A DNA stretch of 64,000 bases from Calamus simplicifolius (Eukaryota; Streptophyta; Magnoliopsida; Arecales; Arecaceae), in NCBI GenBank assembly GCA_900491605.1, contig UESW01004556.1, forward strand, positions 122,640 through 186,639. The letters run 5' to 3'. Positions 56,501 through 64,000 of this stretch are shown here, in pieces. Below the pieces are notes generated by a model. It made no database searches. It had not been told where the DNA came from and saw nothing but the letters and a program-made list of their open reading frames with translations. Each line of letters starts with the position of its first letter. The first letter of the stretch is position 1. Position numbers and translations under genes: made by a program.

Positions 56501-59410
56501 AAACCAGCGGTTGGTGGGCCAGGTCCCATCGGACAGCGGGACCAGTTGGTAGGTGGGCCTAGTCCAATCAATGGTGTGGCCAGGCGGTAGGTGGGATTGG
56601 CGGTATCAGTCTATGCGGGTTAGAGAGTTAATGGTTCTGGCATGCGTGGTGCCGACTTGAAAAGGTCGGGGCCGCCTTGGCTTGCTTGGAGGTGCCGGGG
56701 TCGACGGGACCGACTTGGAGAAGTCGGGGCCACCTCGGCTTGCTTGGAGATACCGGGGCCGAGGGGGCTGACCTGAAGAGGTCGGGGCTGCCTCGGCTCG
56801 CTTGGAGATACCGGGGGCCGAGGGCTGACCTGAAGACGTTGGGGCCGCCTCGGCTCGCTTGGAGATGCAGGGGCCGTCGGGGCCGACCTGAAGAGGTCGG
56901 AGCCACCTCGGCTTGCTTACGGATGCTGGGGCCGATGAGGCCAACCTAAAGAAGTCGGGGCCACCTCGGTTCGCATGGAGATGCTGGGGCCGAGGGGGCT
57001 GACCTGAAGAGGTCGGGGCCACCTCGGCTCGCTTGGAGATGCCAGGGCCGACGGGGCAAACTTGATGAAGTCAGGGCCACCTCGGCTTGCTTGGAGATAC
57101 CGGAGCCGAGGGGGTTAACCTGAAGAGGTCGGGGCCGCCTCGGCTGACTTGACGAAGCTAGTCGGAGCCGCCTCGGCTTGCTTGGAGATGCCGGGGCCGA
57201 CGGGGCCGACTTGACGAAGTCGGGGCCGCCTCAGCTTGCTTGGAGATACCGAGGCCGAGGGGGTCGACCTGAAGAGGTCGGGGCCACCTTGGCTCGCCTA
57301 GGGATGCCGGGGTCGATGTGTCCATGCCACGTAGTCGATTTTGCCATGATTGCCCATGTGGCTTCATCAGCCACATCAAAAATCAAGAAACAACTGTACC
57401 TTGATCCAAATATTTTCAGGTAGATCTCCCTTTGAAAGTTTTGCTGATTCTATACTCCTATTACAAAAAGGATTTCTTTAAAAAAAATCCCAATATTCCA
57501 AGAGATCAAGCGATTAGAGATTACCTCCCAAGTTTTGATAGAAGATCATCCAGGTGGTCACCTTCATAACAATCGGATCATGCTCTTCTCAAAAATAATA
57601 TATTTATTAAAAGGATAGAGAATTTGTACTTCTCTGGAGCTACTTTCGATGGTGTGAGATTTCTAGATTTCTTCTTGGATGAACTTCCTCGATGATCTGA
57701 AACAATGCTTGAACACCAAACCCTAGTTTGAGGGAGGGGGTTTAGATTGAGGGAAGGAGGTGGAGTTGAAGTCTGCAAGGTGGTATCCATCCCCTGAAGT
57801 GTTGAGTCTGTGAAACCCATTGCTTCGAGCCTGAGCACAAGTATCTGGACCAGACATGAACAAATGTTTTCGCAGAGTAAGTCGATCTGTTCTAGGTCCA
57901 GGATTGGGTCCAAGCCAATTGATGCATGCAATCTGGATGGTGGATTCCATTCCTGTCCTTTATGATTATATAATTCATGTGAGTTTTCATTAATAAATTC
58001 TGCTAAAAAATTAATTTTATATCTGAATAATCTGACTTATATCCATGTCAGGTTGGTTCACAAAAAATCATTGAATACATGATTATTAAGAAAAAGGATA
58101 AGAAGGAAAGATACTTACAACCCCAAGGCTCCCATAAGATGTTATAAGGATACATGGTTATTAAGGAAAACGACCAGAAAAATAGAGAATTACACACCCC
58201 TACATTCCTAGAAGAAATTAAAACTGAATGGCTTTCATGGCCAAGAATGACATCCTATAGGTCCTGAAAGAGTGAAAAAGACAAGAGGGAGGAAATGAAT
58301 ACACTGAAATTGGAGTGCCTTGCACTCTAGGTTAGAGATGAAGAGTACTGCAAACAAAGGCAATCAATAATTGTCTGCAGATCTCTATGCGGCCCCCTTG
58401 CCAATGTGGATGTTTTAGAGGACAGGGTGATAAGCACTTTTTTGATGTAGATCGATCAAACTACAAGCATACAACCAGTTGCCATTTTGCCAGGATGAAT
58501 AGTGTTCAACACATATGGATCCATGAAGCACTAATCCAGATAACTTTAACAAAAATTTTGCAATGGAGAATGAACATTCAGTGTAATTTGCAACTATGGC
58601 ACCTAGTTCTCCAAAAAGAAGCTCATGGCTCAATTCATTTGCAAATATTGGATAATGACAGAGTACATACGATACAATGTTAAAACTAGGCGGGATACTC
58701 ATGATTGAAAGCCCACTGCGCTCTCTCTTCATCAAGTATAGAGGCCATTGCATTCCAACACAATACATAAGATGGGAATCTAGACATCCATTCTTTCTAT
58801 TCTCATTATATGTACTCAAACCTACGTGGGACTTATATATGTAGTCAAAGATATGCACTGTTGGGGTAAAAAAAAAAAAAAAACTAGTATTTGACATTCA
58901 AAGAACAAATACAAGAAACATAAACATCTTCACATATAAAGACTTGATAATCAAAATCAAAGTAATAACAAAGTATAATTTCAAATATAAAGTAAAGTCA
59001 ATCAAGAAGATCAAAAACAAAACAGAACAAAATTAGATTAAAAAACAAAATTTGGGAAAAAATAAAAGGATAAAAAAAGGTCACAACTTTAATGCTACTG
59101 GACAATTCAAGAGAAACATGAAGAAAGAATAATTCAGATAAAAAAATACAAAACACAAACATTCGCTTTGATTCACCTAAGAAAGAAATCCCCAAACCAA
59201 AAACCCTAACTGCAATGGGGGAGAGAGATCATGGGGCTCTAAGAGAGATGAATGGAGTGTCGATGAGAGGAGAGCGAGGTACCTGATTGGTGTCGTTAGC
59301 CGATGAGAGTAGGTGTCCAAAATCTTCGACCGGCGATGACTCGAGCGATGATGTTCAGGGCCAAAGGAAATCTTGCTCGGAAGAAAAGCAGAGAGTCTGC
59401 GGAGGCGGGG
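53600..59410 (-). CDS. RPP38-like L7Ae-family protein (RNase P/MRP subunit p38-related), whole gene region
   Basis: A spliced minus-strand gene. Coding exons that can be supported, from 5' to 3', are 57525-57561 (DHLDDLLSKLG), 57400-57457 (SIESAKLSKGDLPENIWIK), 55818-55964 (HQFAIGVNDVTRVLERMP) and 53924-54091 (AVLLASDCNPRWLTKHIPSL). The joins between the last three keep frame. The L7Ae fold (RNA-binding, as in RPP38 and ribosomal L30e/L7Ae relatives) is seen in the GVN.VTR.LE and ASDCNPRWLTKH..LA...VP motifs; the p38 assignment is from memory of plant homologues. The first coding exon probably lies at about 57640-57930 and a 5' UTR exon with donor CAG/GTACCT at about 59283-59400. A last short exon is probable near 53780-53830 (GGCAATGCAGTAGTGGATGA). 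No disabling change is seen in these exons. One intron holds a 1.3-kb LTR. Confidence 0.72.
53924..54091 (-). CDS. RPP38-like gene, L7Ae-domain exon (second half)
   Basis: 168 bp, 56 codons, between acceptor GGTGTAG/GCT and donor AAAG/GTGTGA. Encodes AVLLASDCNPRWLTKHIPSL, ASSRRVPVISVKDNKGGSLR and LGELVKVKTTLAIGVK: the nucleotide-binding second half of the L7Ae fold. Limits are good to within a base. Confidence 0.82.
55818..55964 (-). CDS. RPP38-like gene, L7Ae-domain exon (first half)
   Basis: 147 bp, 49 codons, acceptor TTGTAG/CAC and donor TTCAG/GTTAAA. Encodes HQFAIGVNDVTRVLERMPQG, then a charged linker (ETKSETKSG), then RAPLVPLQ, which joins in frame to AVLLASDC of the next exon. Confidence 0.85.
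56094..57378 (-). repeat. Probable solo LTR in an intron of the RPP38-like gene
   Basis: About 1285 bp; on the minus strand it begins TGATGTGGCTGATGAAGCCA and ends CAGGCATCATCA. Flanks are AAAAC (56089-56093) and AAAAT (57379-57383), a near-match 5-bp duplication. A TATAAAAGG promoter motif lies on the minus strand at about 56371-56380, and a GC-rich tandem array fills its U3. No internal retrotransposon sequence is present. It probably arose by LTR-LTR recombination of a gypsy-type element. Confidence 0.65.
56640..57330. repeat. About 60-bp GC-rich tandem array in the solo LTR
   Basis: About 11-12 units with GAGGTCGGGGCCGCCTCGGC, TTGCTTGGAGATGCCGGGGC and CGACGGGGCCGACTTGA. The long minus-strand ORFs over it are repeat artefacts. 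In U3 upstream of the TATA motif. Confidence 0.9.
57400..57457 (-). CDS. RPP38-like gene, upstream exon
   Basis: 58 bp between acceptor TAATAG/GAG and donor ATCAAG/GTACAG. Encodes SIESAKLSKGDLPENIWIK and joins in frame to HQFAIGVN of the next exon across the LTR-bearing intron. Confidence 0.72.
57525..57561 (-). CDS. RPP38-like gene, small upstream exon
   Basis: 37 bp ending in donor GGGAG/GTAATC, encoding GDHLDDLLSKLG. It joins in frame to the SIESAKLSKG exon and precedes it as expected for the family's N-terminal helix region. The acceptor (ATGAAG/GTG) is weaker. Confidence 0.5.
57578..57931 (-). CDS. Possible first coding exon of the RPP38-like gene
   Basis: An open frame ending with a basic SSKKKSRNLTPSKVAPEK stretch, plausible as the N-terminal tail of this protein. 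The true start codon and the splice donor are not clear; the first half may be 5' UTR. Confidence 0.35.
   Translation of the reverse strand: MHASIGLDPILDLEQIDLLCENICSCLVQILVLRLEAMGFTDSTLQGMDTTLQTSTPPPSLNLNPLPQTRVWCSSIVSDHRGSSSKKKSRNLTPSKVAPEKYKFSILLINILFLRRA
57958..59282 (-). other. Probable first intron or 5' flank of the RPP38-like gene
   Basis: AT-rich, no coding support; a poly-A/T run lies at 58868-58883. It ends near a GC-richer segment with a donor (CAG/GTACCT on the minus strand, about 59283) that looks like a 5' UTR exon. Confidence 0.4.
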
Positions 59411-59414
59411 AGAA

Positions 59415-60430
59415 CAAAAGGTTTTGCTATTTCTTGGTGGTTTTGCTATTTCTCATGATCTAAAATCAACCATCAAATATCTTTTTCTTCTTGGTGATTT
59501 TGCTATTTCTTGGGAATCATCTAGGCAAACTATCATTTCTAGAAGCACTATAAAGTCCAAGTTGATAGCTCTATATACCACCTATAATGAGGTAGAGTGG
59601 ATTAAGAATCTAGTATTAAAGCAATATCAATCCATTATGATAAAAGGGCATAATCGAACTGACTAATCAGAAGAGTATCAATAAAAAAGATGATCCGCTA
59701 TATACGGCTTTGTCATAAGTCTATAGGACAATATAAAAAAATAATGTTATCTCCTTTAAATTTATCAAGTTTGAAAAGAATTTGGAAAATCAATTAACTA
59801 AGGAACTATCTATAGTGGAGTCCTAAAATCATCGAGGGAGATGGGGCTTAAGCCCATTATTTGGTCAGCTGCAATGGATACCTAACCTTTTTGATTGAAG
59901 ATCCCATAAAAGAAGTTCAATATAGTAGAAACAAAGCTAATTGAGTGATCGTATTAGAGCATAATTGTTAAAGAAATCTCTCGTCCCATCTCCAAGATGT
60001 GTGCTCTTATAAAGTGATAAAATAAAGCAATGTAAAGTTGAGTTATGTTTTAATGGATCCAAAGTAGGTTATTTGTAGGCTATTAGTCATAAATACCCTT
60101 AGAGAATTCATGTACGTGAGAATTATCATATTAGGCCATGACTAAGGGATTGAGCTTACTCTAAGAAATTCTTATGAAAAATCAAGATACTAGGTACGAG
60201 GTTTTTAATATAAGCTAATCGCTTAAACCCAATTGATCCATACTGTCTATGTGATTAGTAAAAGTCTAAGTAAATGACCTAATTTAAAGTCTAATCCACT
60301 ATGATTTCTTTAGATGTATGCAATCAATACTAAGTAGGGTTCAAGCCCATATGACCCCTTATCTATTACGCAGTATAAGACACTCAAAAAATTATGTTAT
60401 ATATTAATTTTTCTTTTAAAAAAATTTAAA
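59415..60430 (+). mobile_element. Copia fragment (end of RNase H and 3' tail), plus strand
   Basis: Decayed RNase H: YLFLLGDFAISWESSRQTII, SRSTIKSKLIALYTTYNEVE and WIKNLVLKQY, then a broken frame with LENQLTKELS and RGRWGLSP, as at the end of plant copia pol, followed by the non-coding tail. No intact LTR pair is seen. Stops and indels throughout. Confidence 0.75.
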
Positions 60431-60434
60431 ACTT

Positions 60435-60982
60435 TGTTAGGGATTGTTGACTTGAAAAATAGTTTTGATTTTTTCTTCTTTTAAAATTGAGCGCTCGCAT
60501 GAGCGAACGAGTGCGATTGCTTCAAATAGTGCAATCACTCGTGTTTGGATTGAACTATAAAATCTATTAGAGGATTTTTTTTAATAAACATAATGGTCAA
60601 TATCTTAGAATAAATGATTTTCACATAAAAACTTAAACCAAGAAAGTATACCTTGATCTATTGATATTTCTTGAGGAGAGATTGCATATGGTTTATCGAG
60701 AGATTGAGTTTATTTCCCTTTTTCTATTTTTTTCTCATCCATTTTGATAGTGAAACACACTATATATAGGAGAAAGAGGACCAATCTGATAATATGTTAA
60801 ATTTCTCTTTTCATCAAAGAGAGGTTATCAGATAACAACTTCTCAAAAATGAACCAATAGAAAATTACTATCATTTAAATTTAAATAAATAATAAAATTA
60901 GATATCATAATTATTATTTAGAATAAATAAATGATAAATCAATCGTATATCCACATGGGTCATAAAAAAGGGAAGGCTAACA
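60435..60982 (-). repeat. 3' LTR of the truncated copia element
   Basis: 548 bp with TGTTAG..CTAACA ends. On the minus strand a purine tract AAAGTGGAAGAA (60983-60994) lies next to the TGTTAGCC start. The other LTR is not in view, so the outer limit is less certain. Confidence 0.7.
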
Positions 60983-61490
60983 TTCTTCCACTTTGCCCAT
61001 GTGACATATTAAATATACTGGTTTAATAAACAATCATAATGTGCATAATAGAAGCTAAAATTCCTCATAATATTGGTCAAATATGAAATCATCATTAAGC
61101 AAAAACTAATAAGTATCATATTACTAGTCCTATACTTAACATGACCTATAATGGAAATTGCAGTAAGGTCTAACAATAATATTTTTATCAAAGATAAATT
61201 CTATTGACGTTTATATAATTTATTTATATATATACCAGCATAATTAAACGGGATACATAAGTAAATCAGAAACAATAATTAATTAAGCTTAGAGTATCAA
61301 ATACATAAGGAACTTAAAGCTTTAGACATAACATCACTAATGATTTTCAATAATGCCCATTCTTTCGACATGTTCATGAAATATCTTTGATGGCAACCCT
61401 TTAGTCAGCGGATCTGCAATCATGAGACTGTGCTAATATATTTGATTGACACTCTTTATTTCTGAACTTCTTCTTTATCGGCAAAGTATT
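60983..61490 (-). other. Purine tract and untranslated 3' region of the truncated copia element
   Basis: AT-rich, non-coding, between the end of pol and the 3' LTR. Confidence 0.5.
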
Positions 61491-62520
61491 TCAATTATAT
61501 ATGCTTAGCACCCTTTGAATACTATCGTTTTTAGAAAAAAAGATTGTTGTGGAGTTATCATAATAAATTTTCAGCAGCTTGGCAATGCTGTCGATAAGCC
61601 CAAGTCTTGAAATAAAGTTTTGCAGCCATAAATCATGAACTGTGGCCTCAAAGCATGCCACAAACTCAGCTTCCATAGTAGATACAGCAATGACAGACTG
61701 CTTCACACTCTTCCATGAGATTGCTCCTCTAGCTAAAAGGAATAAATAGCCAAATGTGAACTTTCTGATATCAATACATCCAGCAAAAGCTGAGTCTGAA
61801 TATTTCTTGACTTCAAGATTATTAGATCCTCTGTAGGTTAGCATGTGATCCTTTGTTTCCTGCAAATACCTTAGCACCTTCTTTGTAGCTCTCCAATGAT
61901 CTATTCCTATATTACTTTGATATCTGCCCAGCATCCCGATAGCAAAACTGATGTCTGGCTTAGTACATGTCTGAACATACATCAAGCTTTTAACAATTGA
62001 TGCATAAGAAATTTGTTCCATTTGTTTGTGTTCTAATTCATTCTTTGGACATTGCATAAGGCTGAATTTATCTTCCTTCTGAATTGAAACGACACTTGCA
62101 GAGCATTTGTTCATATTGAATTTCTCAAGAACTTTATTAATATATGCCTTCTAAGACAATCCTAACAATCCTTGTGATCTATCATGAAATATTTCGAATC
62201 CAATCATATAGGATGCTTCACCCATATCTTTCGTTTCAGAGTTCTTAGAGAGAAAATTCTTGGTCTCATACAACAAGCTAAGGTCATTAGTAGCTTGCAA
62301 GATGTCATCAACATACACAACCAAAAATATGATTTCGTTCCCACTGACCTTCAGATACATACACCGATCAATGGTGTTTTCTTTAAATTCAAAGGATTTA
62401 ATGGTATCGCTGAACTTAAGATACCATTATCGGAAAGCTTGCTTAAGTCTGTATATTAACTTCTTCAGTTTACACACCATGTGTTTCTTTCTTCAAATGA
62501 AAAGCCATTAGGTTTGTCCA
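61491..62520 (-). pseudogene. Copia reverse transcriptase and RNase H (partial)
   Basis: Contains the YVDDIL catalytic motif within IIFLVVYVDDILQATNDLSL, the MGEASYMIGFEIF segment, CTKPDISFAIGMLGRYQSN, SDSAFAGCIDIRKFT and an RNase H part with STMEAEFVACFEA. Frame breaks lie near 62151-62114 and 62360-62450. Belongs to an abundant plant copia lineage. Confidence 0.9.
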
Positions 62521-62523
62521 TAT

Positions 62524-64000
62524 TGTTGACCTTAAATTGATTTTGATGATTACAAAATAATTAAGTAAAGACTAATTCTATTTATTATAGAAACTAAGAT
62601 TAATGCAGGACTGTACAGGTGCCTTACAAATGAGCCTTATCAAGCAAAATTCATGGAAGAATGCCCCAGCCATTTCTCTACTTATTATTAGTTACCTGGA
62701 AGCTAGTTTCTCTTGTCTTGACAGCTAGCTAGTTGATTCATTCTTCACCTAGCCGATTGCATGTTAAAATGAGCTAGCTAGTTAGCTAGCTTATCCTCTC
62801 TCCTAGCCAGCTGATGCATTTGTTAGCTAACTAATTTTGTCTTGCCAGAGGCCTAGCCGATTGCATGGTGGAAAGAGTTAGCTAGTTAGCTAGCTGGTCT
62901 CCTCTTCTAGCTAACTAAAATTCTCTCTTAGCTAACTACTTTTCCCGTTACTGTGCTGGCCGAACCATGTGTTGAATTTAGTTAACTGACTAGCTAACTT
63001 ATCCTTCTTCTTAGCTAGCTGGATTCATTCTTTAGTTAACTATTTTTCCCTATTACAGTGTTGGCCGAACCATGTTTAGATTCAGTTAACTGGGGAGCTA
63101 GTTGGTTGTCTTTCTAGCTAGCTAGAATGTCTTGTTAGTTAACTATTTTCCCTTGCCATGAACATGACCGAACAATGCTTATATCTAGTTAGCTGGGGAG
63201 TTAACTTGATGTGTTTCTAAGCTAACTAAGAACCCTTGTCAGCTAACTACTTTGCTTTGTGAGCTAACTATCTTTCTTCGTTAGTTAACTACTTTTTTGC
63301 AGATTTCTTTATGACCATGTGGATGCATGTTTTAGTTAGCTAAGGAGCTAACTATCTCTTCCTCAAGCCGTGTAGACTCAAAATTTAGTTAGCTAAGGAG
63401 CTAACTACCTCTTTTCTCAAGCCGTGTGGATGCATGTTTTAGTTAGCTAAGGAGCTAACTATCTCTTCCTGAAGCCGTGTGGACTCAAAATTTAGTTAGC
63501 TAAGGAGCTAACTACCTCTTTCTTCAAACCGTGTGGATGCATGTTTGAGTTAGCTAAAGAGCTAACTACTTTATGGCTTCTCTCTCTCTTGACCATGTAG
63601 ATCTATGGACTAGTTAACTGAAGCAAAGCTTCAGCTAACTAATGGACTACAGACTCTATCCTTGACCGTGTGGAATTCAAATTTAGCTAACTGAAATTAG
63701 GTTTCAGGTAGCTATTGTCAAGCCTGGCCGGTCACCCTCTTCATGGAGTTAGCTAGGAATTAATTCCAGCCAGCTACTCCTCTTTGCAAGCATTGGACAA
63801 GCTCTCTCTATCTCTATCTCTCTTTCTTTATTTCTATTTTCAGTTTAACTGACTTTTGATCTCTTGGATTATGGCAGAGATCTTTCTTCCTCAAATGGAT
63901 TTGGTGAATTCAATACTCAAGGGAAATAATCTCAACGGTTATATTTTCTTCCTATTTTACTTTCCATTTATTTCAAATGAGTCTAACGGATATCTTTGAT
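62524..64000 (+). repeat. SIRE-like LTR, partial, opposite orientation to the copy in CACTA-1
   Basis: Starts TGTTGACCTTAAATTGATTT, like the LTR start of the 21738-32667 element read on its own strand (TGTTGACCCCAAATTGATTT), and carries the same palindrome-rich AGTTAGCTAACT zone (about 62720-63770) and then the GGTTATATTTTCTTCC region near 63937. The middle differs a lot from the other two copies. It continues past the window end. Confidence 0.85.

Larger units (their letters stand above)
60435..62523 (-). mobile_element. Copia element, 3' half, cut by a SIRE-like LTR
   Basis: Minus strand. The 3' LTR is at 60435-60982 and reverse transcriptase plus RNase H at 61491-62520. At 62524 the sequence changes abruptly to the start of a SIRE-like LTR, so the 5' half is either beyond it or lost. 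Confidence 0.82.

Noticed and set aside
56606..57022. 138-codon minus-strand ORF
   Set aside because: Repeat artefact of the roughly 60-bp GC-rich array in the solo LTR.
58415..58897. 160-codon minus-strand ORF
   Set aside because: Low-complexity Phe-rich start from a poly-A/T run, in probable intron sequence, no domain.

Overview
This window is nuclear DNA of a flowering plant. The evidence is plant Ty1/copia and Ty3/gypsy retrotransposons, two CACTA (En/Spm) DNA transposons, and spliced plant gene pieces (pectin methylesterase, AP-4 epsilon, an L7Ae/RPP38-like RNase P subunit) with GT..AG introns. The species cannot be named from sequence alone. Most of the window is nested mobile DNA and only one host gene looks possibly functional.

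Layout. 1-4499: 3' part of a Ty3/gypsy element (integrase tail, tandem hairpin repeats, an antisense extra ORF, a polypurine tract and the 3' LTR). 4500-5924: first exon of a pectin methylesterase gene (minus strand) whose later exons are not seen. 5925-12450 and the flank from 17677: the 3' end of an AP-4 epsilon adaptin gene (plus strand), broken by two complete Ty1/copia insertions. Copia-1 (5960-11403, duplication TTCGT) lies in an exon. Copia-2 (12530-17676, young, LTRs about 98.7% alike) lies in the 3' UTR.

18861-38260: a 19.4-kb CACTA element (duplication CTA) with no transposase. It carries pieces of several host genes (AP-2 alpha, a NIPA-type Mg2+ transporter, an MscS-like channel, a proline-rich exon and others) and was itself hit by two Mutator-type MITEs with 9-bp duplications and by a 10.9-kb SIRE/Maximus-like copia element with 2.15-kb LTRs and an extra ORF. 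38264-41520: AT-rich intergenic DNA. 41524-50689: a second CACTA element (duplication TTA) with GCGACGC subterminal repeats, a 2.4-kb GC-rich 85-bp tandem array, and decayed copies of both usual CACTA genes: a TNP2-type transposase lacking its core, and a tnpA/Ptta-type gene.

50693-53600: AT-rich intergenic DNA with microsatellites. 53600-59410: an intron-containing gene (minus strand) for an L7Ae-fold, RPP38-like protein, with a probable solo LTR in one intron. 59415-64000: more copia remnants and the start of another SIRE-like LTR that runs off the end.

The nesting gives a relative order: host genes, then CACTA-1, then the elements inside it; and AP-4 epsilon remnant, then copia-1 (about 4% LTR divergence), then copia-2 (about 1.3%).
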